Of a stretch of 58,140 nucleotides of DNA, positions 15,958 to 24,038 are shown one piece after another. Each line of letters starts with the position of its first letter. The first letter of the stretch is position 1. The DNA is taken from positions 1 to 58,140 of the forward strand of contig CANIZL010000035.1 of NCBI GenBank assembly GCA_947471985.1, in the 5' to 3' direction. The notes beneath the pieces were generated by a model. That model did not search any database. It saw only the letters and a program-made list of their open reading frames with translations, and had not been told where the DNA came from. Origin of the DNA: Verrucomicrobiota bacterium (GTDB lineage: Bacteria; Verrucomicrobiota; Verrucomicrobiia; Limisphaerales; UBA9464). Made by a program: the position numbers and the translations under genes.

Positions 15958-16599
15958 TTAGGCCTGACGGGTGCGGCGGAAGCAGCCGTAGCCAACCAAG
16001 CCAACCAGTGCCAGACCGGCGACGTAGGTTTCGGCTTCGGGGACACGAGCCTCGGTGTAGGTGTACGTCACGTTGCCGATGCCGTCGCTAGTGACTACCG
16101 GACTCGACTGGAAGGTCACTTGGGGGCTGGCCGAGACCAAAAGGCTGCCGGGGAATTTGAAGAACACCGGAATGTTTCCGCTGGTCCAGCCGGACAAACC
16201 GCCGTTGAGACTGCCACCCAAGGCGCTGGAGACCGGTCCGAGGCCGACCGTCACCCCGGGACCGATCGGTACCGTCGGGGAGGTCAGATTGATGGCGTTA
16301 TCAATCGTGAAGCCGTTAATGGTGACCGTGTGAGTTCCGGTCAGAATCAAAAAGAAGTTGGCCGTCTGGAACGTGCTGGCATTCAGCACCGACGTCGAAC
16401 CCACAATCAGGTGGCCGGTGAGATTGATTTGCACGCCGGTCAGAGTGCCCAAAGCGGTGTTGAAAGGCGCCACCGTGGCAATTTGCGTGTTCGCCGGGGG
16501 GACCGATGTGTTGTCCCAGCTGAAAGGCGCCACCTGGGTGCCCGCAAATGCAGAGGCCGCAACAGTGAGCAGGGAAAGCCGAATGAGAGAGCTTTTCAT
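15958..16599 (-). CDS. PEP-CTERM-type exported protein (paralogue 2)
   Basis: A 213-residue exported protein with a signal peptide (MKSSLIRLSLLTVAASAFA), a beta-rich domain and the same unusual sorting tail as its neighbour (VPEAETY, hydrophobic segment, RRTRQA). The two proteins share blocks such as ALGTLTGV-INLTG, HTV-ING, GLGPVS, VTYTYT and nearly the whole tail, so they arose by local duplication. Each has its own terminator, which argues for separate transcription. No catalytic motif is visible; a surface or matrix role is the usual inference for this class. The leader before ATG at 16599 contains TAGGAGGAAAC about 35 nt upstream, too far to be the ribosome-binding site. Confidence 0.82.
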   Translation of the reverse strand: MKSSLIRLSLLTVAASAFAGTQVAPFSWDNTSVPPANTQIATVAPFNTALGTLTGVQINLTGHLIVGSTSVLNASTFQTANFFLILTGTHTVTINGFTIDNAINLTSPTVPIGPGVTVGLGPVSSALGGSLNGGLSGWTSGNIPVFFKFPGSLLVSASPQVTFQSSPVVTSDGIGNVTYTYTEARVPEAETYVAGLALVGLVGYGCFRRTRQA

Positions 16600-16700
16600 A
16601 GGTATATGATCTGGTGAAACTTCCTACCAGTTTCCTCCTAAAATTCGCCGAAGCAAGAAGTTTTCTTATGGGCGGGGTTTGAGGGTGGAGGGATGCGAGG

Positions 16701-19013
16701 GTGCCGTGGACGACCGACCGGGGCAATCCGAGTCCGCCCGGTTTTGTCGTGGTATCCCATTTCCAATGCCCGGCCGTGCCCGCTAAATCTCCGTCTGTGA
16801 TTTCGCTGGCTGATCAAGCGGCAGGCCCGGCCGTGACAGATCTGGTAAAACAGGTGGAGGAGATTTTTTCGGCCACGGGTATTTTTTCGCAGGCCAAGAA
16901 TTTTGAATTCCGGCCCGAGCAGCAGGCCATGGCTGTCGCCGTGGCCCGTGCGCTGGTGGATCAGGGGCATCTTTTGGTGGAAGCCGGCACCGGGGTAGGC
17001 AAAAGCTTCGGGTATCTGGTGCCCGCCATCCTATTTGCTGTGGCCCGGAAAAAGAAAGCGGTCATTTCCACCCACACCATCAATCTGCAGGAGCAGCTGG
17101 TGGAGAAGGATCTCCCGATTCTCCGCAAGGTATTGCAGGGATTGTTGACCCCGGTGGAGTTCAGCTTTGCGATGTTGAAGGGGCGCGGCAATTACCTCTG
17201 CACCCGGCGGCTGCAGAAAGCCCTGCAACAGTCGGAGGCCCTTTTTACCTCGCCCGAAGCCAGTGAGCTCAAACGCATTCACGAATGGAGTTTGGAAACC
17301 ACCGACGGTTCGTTGAGTGATTTTGCCGAGGAACCCGATCCGAAGGTTTGGGAACATGTCTGTTCCGAGCGGGGCTTGTGCACGCCGAAGAAGTGCGGCT
17401 TCGCCAGCGATTTCGCCAAGACCGGGCACGTGTGCTTTTTCCAGCGGGCCCGGCAACGCATTCTTTCGGCGGACGTCCTCGTGGTGAATCACACGTTGTT
17501 TTTCACCCTGCTCAATGGGGTCGACGAGGAGCAGGAGGGGGGTGTGCTGTTCAAGAATGACTTCGTCATCTTTGATGAGGCCCACACGGTGGAGCAGGTC
17601 GCCGCCCGGCATATCGGCATGAATGTCAGCAGCGGCGCGATCCGCTATGCCTTGAACCGTCTCTGGAACCCACGCACAGAAAAGGGGTTGCTGGCCACGC
17701 TTCGGCAGGGGCCGGCGGTGAAGTTGGTGGCGGACGTCCTGCACCAGGCGGACGATTTTTTTCAGCGGGTTGAGCAAAGTTGTGATGAGTTGGTGAAGGA
17801 GCCGGGTTCTTCGGGTTCGTCCGAAACGCCACCGTCACGCCCCGGCGAGTCGGGTGGTGGCACCGCTCCGCGTGGGGGCGGAAAATTTCGCCCCGCGGAA
17901 TGGCGGGAGCTGCGGATTCGTCGACCGGATCTGGTCGAGGATATCATGACGCTACCGCTGCAACGGCTCCGGGAATCGGTTCACGAACTGGTGCAGCAGA
18001 CTGACGACCGCGAGACGGGTGAGGAATTGCTGGAATGCAATCGGCGGCTGGGCGATCTGCGCGGGGCGATCCAGTTGTTTCTAAAGCAGGCGGAAGAGGA
18101 ACACGTGTATTGGGTGGAACGGACCGGTCGCACCCAACGGACTTTGACGTTGAATGCCGCGCCGGTGGACGTGGCGGACTTCCTCCGCGAACGCCTGTTT
18201 GCCTCGGGTACCAGCGTGGTCATGACCAGTGCGACGTTGTCCGTCAAATCGGCCGAACGCCGGGCCCCGGAAGCCCCGGAAGGTGAGTCACGGGCGAATG
18301 CCGCCCCGGAACGGAAGGGGCAGGGGAGGCGGTCGGGGCCGGCCCTGGCCTATTTTGCGACCCGCGTCGGGGGCGAAGCGGCGGTGCAGTTGCAATTGGG
18401 CTCGCCGTTTGATTATTCGCGGCAAATGCGGGTGTACGTCGCCGGCAAGATGCCGGATCCGCGGGATCCCGGCTACGAGGACGCGCTGGTGGCCCAGATA
18501 GAGCATTTCGTCGCACTCACACACGGGAAAGCCTTTGTGCTGTTTACGAATTCGAAGCTCATGCAGGCGGTGGCGGGCCGGATGGAGGCTTTTTTTCATC
18601 GTCTCGGCCTGGAGTGTTACGTACAGGGCACGGGAACCCCGCGGGCGACCATGCTGGAGAAATTCAAGGCCAACGTGGATTCGGTGCTGTTTGGCCTGGA
18701 TTCCTTCTGGCAGGGGGTGGATGTGCCAGGGGAGGCCTTGAGCAACGTGATCATCACCCGGCTGCCGTTTGCGGTCCCGGATCATCCATTGATTGAAGCG
18801 CGGTTGGAGCGGATTGAGGCGGCGGGGGGGAATGCCTTTGCCGATTTCAGTCTGCCGGAGGCGGTTTTGAAGTTCCGCCAGGGCGTGGGCCGGTTGATTC
18901 GATCCCGCACGGATGAGGGGATTGTGGTCCTGCTGGACAATCGGGTGCTGACCAAACGATACGGGCAGGCGTTTCTGGATGCCGTCCCCAAGTGCCCGGT
19001 GGAAATTGTTTAG
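16701..19013 (+). CDS. dinG: DinG-type ATP-dependent DNA helicase
   Basis: An XPD/DinG-type superfamily 2 helicase (5'-3' unwinding, DNA repair and R-loop or replication-conflict resolution), up to 770 residues. Walker A is EAGTGVGKSFGYL, and Walker B is a canonical DEAH box in VIFDEAHTVEQ. Between them lie cysteines suited to a [4Fe-4S] cluster (YLCTRR, HVCSERGLC, PKKCGF, HVCFFQ). The C-terminal motifs include LFGLDSFWQGVDVPGEAL and QGVGRLIRSRTDEG. Two low-complexity Gly/Ser/Pro- and Arg/Ala-rich linkers (about 17800-17890 and 18250-18340) enlarge it relative to E. coli DinG. The start is uncertain: GTG at 16701, 16749 or 16797 are all in frame and none has a clear ribosome-binding site; 16797 would leave a usual-length N-terminus. 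Confidence 0.88.
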   Translation: MPWTTDRGNPSPPGFVVVSHFQCPAVPAKSPSVISLADQAAGPAVTDLVKQVEEIFSATGIFSQAKNFEFRPEQQAMAVAVARALVDQGHLLVEAGTGVGKSFGYLVPAILFAVARKKKAVISTHTINLQEQLVEKDLPILRKVLQGLLTPVEFSFAMLKGRGNYLCTRRLQKALQQSEALFTSPEASELKRIHEWSLETTDGSLSDFAEEPDPKVWEHVCSERGLCTPKKCGFASDFAKTGHVCFFQRARQRILSADVLVVNHTLFFTLLNGVDEEQEGGVLFKNDFVIFDEAHTVEQVAARHIGMNVSSGAIRYALNRLWNPRTEKGLLATLRQGPAVKLVADVLHQADDFFQRVEQSCDELVKEPGSSGSSETPPSRPGESGGGTAPRGGGKFRPAEWRELRIRRPDLVEDIMTLPLQRLRESVHELVQQTDDRETGEELLECNRRLGDLRGAIQLFLKQAEEEHVYWVERTGRTQRTLTLNAAPVDVADFLRERLFASGTSVVMTSATLSVKSAERRAPEAPEGESRANAAPERKGQGRRSGPALAYFATRVGGEAAVQLQLGSPFDYSRQMRVYVAGKMPDPRDPGYEDALVAQIEHFVALTHGKAFVLFTNSKLMQAVAGRMEAFFHRLGLECYVQGTGTPRATMLEKFKANVDSVLFGLDSFWQGVDVPGEALSNVIITRLPFAVPDHPLIEARLERIEAAGGNAFADFSLPEAVLKFRQGVGRLIRSRTDEGIVVLLDNRVLTKRYGQAFLDAVPKCPVEIV

Positions 19014-19094
19014 CGGGCCGTTTTGTGACGCTGGCGTAACCTTGATCCTTGCGAAGGGTCATCTCCAACGACGAATCTGTCCGGTATCGCTGAC

Positions 19095-19682
19095 ATGGAC
19101 GAATCCGGGCTGGACGTCGCGGCTTGTCTGGTCCGGGTACGGGCTGGAGAAGACGAGGCGGTGCGTGCCCTGATGGCGCATCTTCACCCCTTGGTGGCGA
19201 AGATCGTCCGTGGGCACTTGCCGCGGCGGACGGACGAGGAAGATTTGGTGCAGGCGGTGTACGTAAAAGTGTTCACCAAGCTGGAGCAGTACCGGGGTGA
19301 AGTTCCCCTCGAGCACTGGGTCTCGCGCGTGGCGGTGAACACGTGTTTGAATGAGATCGCCCGGGAGAAGCATCGGCCGGAATGGCGGCATGCCGATCTG
19401 GGTGAGGATGAAGTCGAGGTGTTGCAGAATCTGGCCGCGGACACCAAGGACCTGGGGGCCGAGCAGGCGGTGGGCGCACGGGAATTGGTGGAAAAGATGC
19501 TGGCGGATCTCAGCCCGGAAGATCGGCTGGTGATTTCGATGTTACATCTCGAAGGTCGGACGGTGGAAGAGATTCAGGTCCGGACCGGTTGGAGCCGGCC
19601 ATTGGTGAAGGTACGGGCCTTCCGGGCGCGGGCGAAGATGAAGAAGCATTTGTCGGTATTGATGAAGGAAAATGTGCCATGA
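19095..19682 (+). CDS. ECF-type RNA polymerase sigma factor
   Basis: A 195-residue sigma-70 family protein of the extracytoplasmic-function type. Region 2 is clear (LVAKIVRGHLPRRTDEEDLVQAVYVKVF, then YRGEVPLEHWVSRVAVNTCLNEIAREK), as is region 4 (LSPEDRLVISMLHLEGRTVEEI, then VRTGWSRPLVKVRAFRARAKMKK). The stop overlaps the ATG of the next gene (ATGA, 19679-19682), so the two are probably translationally coupled, the usual arrangement for an ECF factor and its anti-sigma factor. It starts 81 bp after dinG and could share its transcript. The target promoters and inducing signal are not evident. Confidence 0.92.
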   Translation: MDESGLDVAACLVRVRAGEDEAVRALMAHLHPLVAKIVRGHLPRRTDEEDLVQAVYVKVFTKLEQYRGEVPLEHWVSRVAVNTCLNEIAREKHRPEWRHADLGEDEVEVLQNLAADTKDLGAEQAVGARELVEKMLADLSPEDRLVISMLHLEGRTVEEIQVRTGWSRPLVKVRAFRARAKMKKHLSVLMKENVP

Positions 19683-19981
19683 AAAAGCAGTCACTTGATT
19701 TGGATCGGTTGCTGCGCTCGGCGTCAGTGGCGCCGGTGCGTCCCCTGGTGGAGCTCGATATGGGGCTCCAGAACCGGGTGCTGGCGCGGTTGCACGCCTC
19801 GCCGGTGGCGGCGGGAATTTCCGCGCTGACCACCCTGTGCTGGCGCGGGGCGCTCGCGGCCTGTTCGCTCGCGGCCGTCGCGGTGACCTTGGCGGTCCTG
19901 CAGGCGCCAACCGATAGCCAGGACCCCTATTCGGAGGCCGAATCCGTTTCCGTCGACGCGGCGGGTATCGCCTCGAATTAG
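19679..19981 (+). CDS. Small single-pass membrane protein, candidate anti-sigma factor
   Basis: A 100-residue protein with an N-terminal cytoplasmic half (MKKQSLDLDRLLRSASVAP, then a leucine-rich stretch), one transmembrane helix at about residues 58-78 (CWRGALAACSLAAVAVTLAV) and a short acidic outer tail. The size, topology and ATGA overlap with the sigma gene fit a minimal anti-sigma factor. No zinc-binding ZAS motif (HxxxCxxC) is present, so the role rests on context only. The next gene starts 27 bp downstream and encodes a periplasmic LTxxQ protein, which would complete a sensor set. Confidence 0.65.
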   Translation: MKKQSLDLDRLLRSASVAPVRPLVELDMGLQNRVLARLHASPVAAGISALTTLCWRGALAACSLAAVAVTLAVLQAPTDSQDPYSEAESVSVDAAGIASN

Positions 19982-20008
19982 TGCGTTTTGGCTGTGAAGG
20001 CTACCTTG

Positions 20009-20464
20009 ATGAAATCCCGGTTCGCCATCCTCGTGGCCTTGGTGGTCGTGTTTTTTTCAGGCGCCGCTGCGGGCTGGGCGTATGGCCGACGGGAGGGGAT
20101 GGCCCGCAGTCAGCGTCCGCCGCCCCGTCCCGAAGACATGCAGCAGCGCATCATTGAGGGGCTGCAGCGGGACTTGGAATTGACCCCCGAACAACGCGCC
20201 AAGTTGGAGCCGATCGTCAAGGAAACCTGGGGCAAAGTGAGTGAGGTCCAGAAGGCGACCGGGCGGCAGATTCGGGAGATGTTTCGCGCGCAGCATCAGC
20301 TTTTCAAAGAGTTCCTGACGGAAGCCCAATGGGTGAAATTGCAGGAAGTGGAAGCGCGACGCTGGCATCGTCACGGGGGAGGAACCAATGGCCCCTCGTC
20401 GCGTCCGGATGGTCCGCCGTCCGGTCCACCACCGGGCGAGCCTCAGCCTCCGGCGCGACCGTAA
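20009..20464 (+). CDS. LTxxQ (Spy/CpxP-like) periplasmic protein
   Basis: A 151-residue protein. The N-terminal hydrophobic segment (FAILVALVVVFFSGAAAGWAYG) acts as a signal peptide or anchor. The helical core contains LTPEQRAKLEPIVKETWGKV and a second related block FLTEAQWVKLQEVEARR, matching the paired LTxxQ pattern of Spy, CpxP and metal-resistance sensors. The tail is Gly/Pro/Ser-rich and low complexity. Spy and CpxP bind misfolded proteins or report on envelope stress. Placement behind a sigma factor and possible anti-sigma suggests the same kind of role here (inference). ATG at 20009 is preferred to a TTG 21 nt upstream. Confidence 0.72.
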   Translation: MKSRFAILVALVVVFFSGAAAGWAYGRREGMARSQRPPPRPEDMQQRIIEGLQRDLELTPEQRAKLEPIVKETWGKVSEVQKATGRQIREMFRAQHQLFKEFLTEAQWVKLQEVEARRWHRHGGGTNGPSSRPDGPPSGPPPGEPQPPARP

Positions 20465-20470
20465 CCCGGA

Positions 20471-20971
20471 CTAGGTTGCGTTACGGCCCAGGTTTTGCAG
20501 CGATTCCCCCGTGACCCGACAGATCCGCCAATCCGGCAGGACCTCGGCGCCTTGTGACCGATAAAACCGGATCGCGGCTTCATTCCAATCCAGGACCGAC
20601 CACTCAAATCGCCCGCATCCCCGGGAAGTGGCGATGCCCGCCAGATGCCGCAGCAAGGCCTTGCCGTAGCCGCGACCGCGGAACTCGGGCTTCACGAATA
20701 AGTCTTCCAAGTACAATCCGGGCCGGGCCAGAAACGTGCTGAAGTTGGTGTAGAAAAGGGCAAATCCCACCACGTGACCTTCCGCCTCGGCCAGAATGGC
20801 CTCGGCCGCCGGCCGGTCGCCGAAAAGTGCAGCCGCCAGTCGCTCGGGGGTTGCCGTTACCTGATGGGTCAGGTTTTCAAACTCAGCCAGACCGCGGATC
20901 AGATCCAGCAGGATCGGGACATCGCCTCGCATGGCGGGACGGATTCGGAAGGGCTCGGGCAGGGGAGTCAT
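20471..20971 (-). CDS. GNAT-family N-acetyltransferase
   Basis: A 166-residue acetyl-CoA-dependent acetyltransferase. Seen are the N-terminal IRPAMRGDVPILLDLIRGLA, the beta4 stretch GFALFYTNFSTF, the pyrophosphate-binding loop FRGRGYGKALL after LYLEDLFVKPE, and the C-terminal WSVLDWNEAAIRFYRSQGAE. The ordering LEDLFV-x-PE-x-RG-x-G resembles the diamine/thialysine acetyltransferase (SSAT) branch. The substrate cannot be fixed from sequence. It is the last gene of the leftward export operon, starting 10 bp after the stop of the propeller gene. Confidence 0.85.
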   Translation of the reverse strand: MTPLPEPFRIRPAMRGDVPILLDLIRGLAEFENLTHQVTATPERLAAALFGDRPAAEAILAEAEGHVVGFALFYTNFSTFLARPGLYLEDLFVKPEFRGRGYGKALLRHLAGIATSRGCGRFEWSVLDWNEAAIRFYRSQGAEVLPDWRICRVTGESLQNLGRNAT

Positions 20972-20981
20972 GGGAAGGCGA

Positions 20982-22610
20982 TTACTGAAGGGCCACTTTC
21001 AGGAGCACCGCTTCCTGATCATTGCGCACCAGAAGCAAATCACCCGCCAAGGCGATGGGGTTCCATGTCTTGCGATCAAAGATGCGGAATCGGGCCAGTT
21101 CGATCGGCGCCTCCGGGGTGGGTTGGAGCAGAATGAGTTCACCACTTTCGGCCATCAGCAGGTAATGCTTTCCTACCAGCAGACCCTGCCCGTGGCCGTA
21201 GCGGCCCGCTTTCCATGGCTGGGAACCGTCTTTGAGATCCAAGCAAGCCCAGATCCCGTCGTCCAGTGCGTAGGCGTAGTCGCCGAGACGCACCGGATGG
21301 TGGAACTTGGCCTTGAGCCGGCGCGACGACCAGAGACTGGTAGCCGCCAAAGCCCCGTTGGTGCCCGGGTTTACCTCCAATAACTCAGCTCCCACGCCGT
21401 AGCCCGCGGACAGGAGGACACGATCCGGACCCACCGCCAGGGGGTTGGCAACGAGGGGGAACTGGCCGCCAAACGGCCGCTGCCAGAGGATCCGGCCGGT
21501 GGTCGGATCGTGCGCGGAGATTTTTCGGGAACTGAAGATCAAGACCTGCCGGACACCTCCGAGGGTTAACAAGGTGGGGGAGCTGTAGTCGACACTGTCG
21601 TCGCCGGCGGTCCATTCAAGTGCCCCGTTGGCGGCGGAGAATGCGGCCAAGGATCGTCCGCGGTCACCGCCGGGTTGGACGATGACCCGCCCGTCCACCA
21701 CCAAGGGGATTCCGGCGTAGCCCCAATCTGGCAGGCGGGCGATATTGGTTCGTTGGCCAGGGGTGCCGCCTTTCAATTCTGCATCCCGCTTCGCCAAGTC
21801 CATAATGTTGGTGCCCCAGATGCGGCGACCCGTGGCCAGGTCGAGGCAATTGACCAGCCCGGTGGCGCCCATGGTGTACACCCGGTCCCCCACGACGACC
21901 GGCGTTTGCCGCGGACCGGTGCCGGCGATGACGGTATCGTACTTGGCGACATCGCTGTGTTCCCAAACGCGTGCGCCGGTGGTGAGGTTGCGGCAGGTCA
22001 CCAACTCCTCTTCGTCCCGCTGTTCCTGGGTGAGGGCCAGCTCGCCGACGATCACGAAGCCGCTCCAGGCGCTGCCCACGGGAATGCGCCAGAGCACTTG
22101 GGGCGGGTGCTGGGCCCAGTCCGGGTTCAAGGCAATGCCCGGCACCGTGGTGTCGCGGTTGGGGCCGAGGTATTGGGCGAAATCGGGCCGGGGAGGGCCG
22201 GTGCGAGCCGGTGCGGATTGGGGCGACGCCGGGCTTGGCGAGGTCGCCGCCGTTGTCAGCGCACCGGGGAGGCTCGGGCGGGTCCGCCAGCGTGGCTCCA
22301 GAATGGGGAGCAGGTCGCCGCTGACCCCGCGGATGCGAAAAAGCCCGGCGCCAATGCCCACGGCGAGCAGCATCGCCAGAAAGCCCAGACCCCGGAGTTT
22401 CCACCTAGCCCGCGATCCAAGCAGCCACCAGAGCACTACCAAAATGCTGGTGACGATCCCGATCAGCAAACTGCGCAGGTTGCGGTCTTGAAACGTGCTG
22501 CCGGGATCAAGTCGGACCGCCGCGACGCCCGCAGCGGCGAGGAACAAAAGGAGCCACAAGGGCCAGAGTCGCAGGGGTGGGCGGCCAGAGGCGGCAGCGG
22601 GTTCAGCCAT
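20982..22610 (-). CDS. PQQ-like beta-propeller protein with N-terminal membrane helices
   Basis: A 542-residue protein. Three hydrophobic helices lie near residues 10-30, 40-65 and 70-92 (LWPLWLLLFLAAAGVAA, SLLIGIVTSILVVLWWLLGS, GLGFLAMLLAVGIGAGLF), followed by a low-complexity Pro/Ala/Ser linker and then a propeller from about residue 150. The repeats show the PQQ-type pattern: LTCRNLTTGARVWEH-like, NCLDLATGRRIWGTN, AFSAANGALEWTAGD, ISAHDPTTGRILWQRPFG. Such domains occur in BamB and quinoprotein relatives, but no PQQ ligands or calcium site were identified, so a scaffold role is more likely than a dehydrogenase. It sits between the second permease and the acetyltransferase in one operon (15-bp gap upstream). 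Confidence 0.8.
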   Translation of the reverse strand: MAEPAAASGRPPLRLWPLWLLLFLAAAGVAAVRLDPGSTFQDRNLRSLLIGIVTSILVVLWWLLGSRARWKLRGLGFLAMLLAVGIGAGLFRIRGVSGDLLPILEPRWRTRPSLPGALTTAATSPSPASPQSAPARTGPPRPDFAQYLGPNRDTTVPGIALNPDWAQHPPQVLWRIPVGSAWSGFVIVGELALTQEQRDEEELVTCRNLTTGARVWEHSDVAKYDTVIAGTGPRQTPVVVGDRVYTMGATGLVNCLDLATGRRIWGTNIMDLAKRDAELKGGTPGQRTNIARLPDWGYAGIPLVVDGRVIVQPGGDRGRSLAAFSAANGALEWTAGDDSVDYSSPTLLTLGGVRQVLIFSSRKISAHDPTTGRILWQRPFGGQFPLVANPLAVGPDRVLLSAGYGVGAELLEVNPGTNGALAATSLWSSRRLKAKFHHPVRLGDYAYALDDGIWACLDLKDGSQPWKAGRYGHGQGLLVGKHYLLMAESGELILLQPTPEAPIELARFRIFDRKTWNPIALAGDLLLVRNDQEAVLLKVALQ

Positions 22611-22625
22611 GGTAGTTACCCAGGC

Positions 22626-23993
22626 TTATTCGTAACGAAGAGCCTGAATGGGCGGCAGACTGGCGGCCTTGAAGGCCGGTAGCAAGCCCGCGACCATGCC
22701 CACGGCGGCACTGAAACCAACGCCCACCAACACGGCGGGAAGGGTGATGATCGGGGTGTTGGCGGTCGGCGATAGGGTGGTGAGCAGTTCCACCAGAGCG
22801 AAACTGGCCCCGACTCCCATGGCGGCGCCGAGCACGGAGAGGACCACGCTCTCGACGACAATCTGAACAAACACATCCCCACCCGTGGCTCCCAGCGCCT
22901 TGCAGGTGCCGATCTCGCGGATGCGTTCGCTGATGCTGGCGAGCATGATGTTCATGATCCCGATCCCACCGACCAGCAGGCTGATGCCGGCAATGAACCC
23001 GCCGGTCAGGCGATAGTTTTTCACCTGGGCGCGGATCCCTTCCAGCTGGTTTTCCTGCGTCTCGAATGTGAAGTCCTCGATGCCCTTGTGGGTGACCAGG
23101 AGAACGTTGCGCGCCTGCTGCAGTGCATCCTCCAGGCGGTCGAAATCCTTGACCTTGAGGTCGATATCGGAGAGCCGGTTATCGGGGATGCCGGTTTTGT
23201 CGCCGGCCAGACGAAAGCGCATCCACGCAGTGTTCAGCGGGATATAAACGGTCATGTTTTTCCGGTAAAAGGCCCAGCCGCCGCTGCCGCCACGGCCAAA
23301 GCCGCGCATGCGCTTGGGCCCCCCGGACTCGACCTTGGGCAATTCGCCCGCCAGGCGCAGCGCTTTTTCCTTGGCATCCTTTTCACTGAGGTATTCCTCA
23401 AACATGCCCACAATGGTAAAGGGCTGACCACTGAGATAAATCGTCTCGCCCAAGGGAACGATCGCACGTCCTTGTTCATCGGGTTTGCCGAAAAGCTCGT
23501 CGCGGATGCCGGTTCCGATGACACAAACGGCGTGGGCCTTTTCCTCGTCGATTTCGTTGAAGAATCGGCCGTAGGCCAGCCGGTGAAGATTCATTTCAAT
23601 GACGGCCGAGGTAACGCCCACGCATTCGGCCGGATTGCACCGCTTGTCATTCCGGGTGAGGACCACCTCGTCAACGCTCATCTGCGGGGAGACCTCGCGC
23701 AAAAGTGGGGCACCTTGGCGAAGCGCCACGGCGTCCAGCAAGGTGCGTCCCGGGGCTTGATCGGCGAGGTGTTCCTGGTAGGCCGGCACCGCCTGGCGTC
23801 GGAGCAGGACCTTGTCCGCCCCGCCCATGGCCACCATTGCCTCGCGGGCGCCGTTCTCCATGCCTTGAATGAGGGCGCTCATCGCCACCAAGGCGGCGAC
23901 CCCGAGCACAATGCCCAGCATGGTCAGCAGGGAGCGAAATTTGTGGGCCCAAACCTCCCGCAGTCCGATGACGATGGTGTTGAAAAGGTTCAC
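22626..23993 (-). CDS. FtsX/MacB-family ABC transporter permease (second of pair)
   Basis: A 455-residue permease of the MacB type: an N-terminal helix (HKFRSLLTMLGIVLGVAALVAMS), a large periplasmic domain (about residues 45-330) and three C-terminal helices (YRLTGGFIAGISLLVGGIGI; SVVLSVLGAAMGVGASFAL; PAVLVGVGFSAAVGMVAGLL). The conserved MNIMLASISERIREIGTCKA marks the coupling region with the ATPase. It is clearly related to the permease just upstream, sharing GTGIRDELFGKP, HKGIEDF and the TM blocks. Type VII/MacB transporters transmit ATPase movement to the periplasm rather than pumping across the inner membrane. The 45-bp gap and shared direction place it in the same operon. Confidence 0.88.
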   Translation of the reverse strand: MNLFNTIVIGLREVWAHKFRSLLTMLGIVLGVAALVAMSALIQGMENGAREAMVAMGGADKVLLRRQAVPAYQEHLADQAPGRTLLDAVALRQGAPLLREVSPQMSVDEVVLTRNDKRCNPAECVGVTSAVIEMNLHRLAYGRFFNEIDEEKAHAVCVIGTGIRDELFGKPDEQGRAIVPLGETIYLSGQPFTIVGMFEEYLSEKDAKEKALRLAGELPKVESGGPKRMRGFGRGGSGGWAFYRKNMTVYIPLNTAWMRFRLAGDKTGIPDNRLSDIDLKVKDFDRLEDALQQARNVLLVTHKGIEDFTFETQENQLEGIRAQVKNYRLTGGFIAGISLLVGGIGIMNIMLASISERIREIGTCKALGATGGDVFVQIVVESVVLSVLGAAMGVGASFALVELLTTLSPTANTPIITLPAVLVGVGFSAAVGMVAGLLPAFKAASLPPIQALRYE

Positions 23994-24038
23994 AAGGCTG
24001 ACGCCGAGCGCCGCTGGAGGTTTCTCCGGGACGCTGGC

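Noticed and set aside
15784-16617. Plus-strand frame across the second PEP-CTERM gene
   Set aside because: The opposite strand has a signal peptide and sorting tail; the plus frame has neither.
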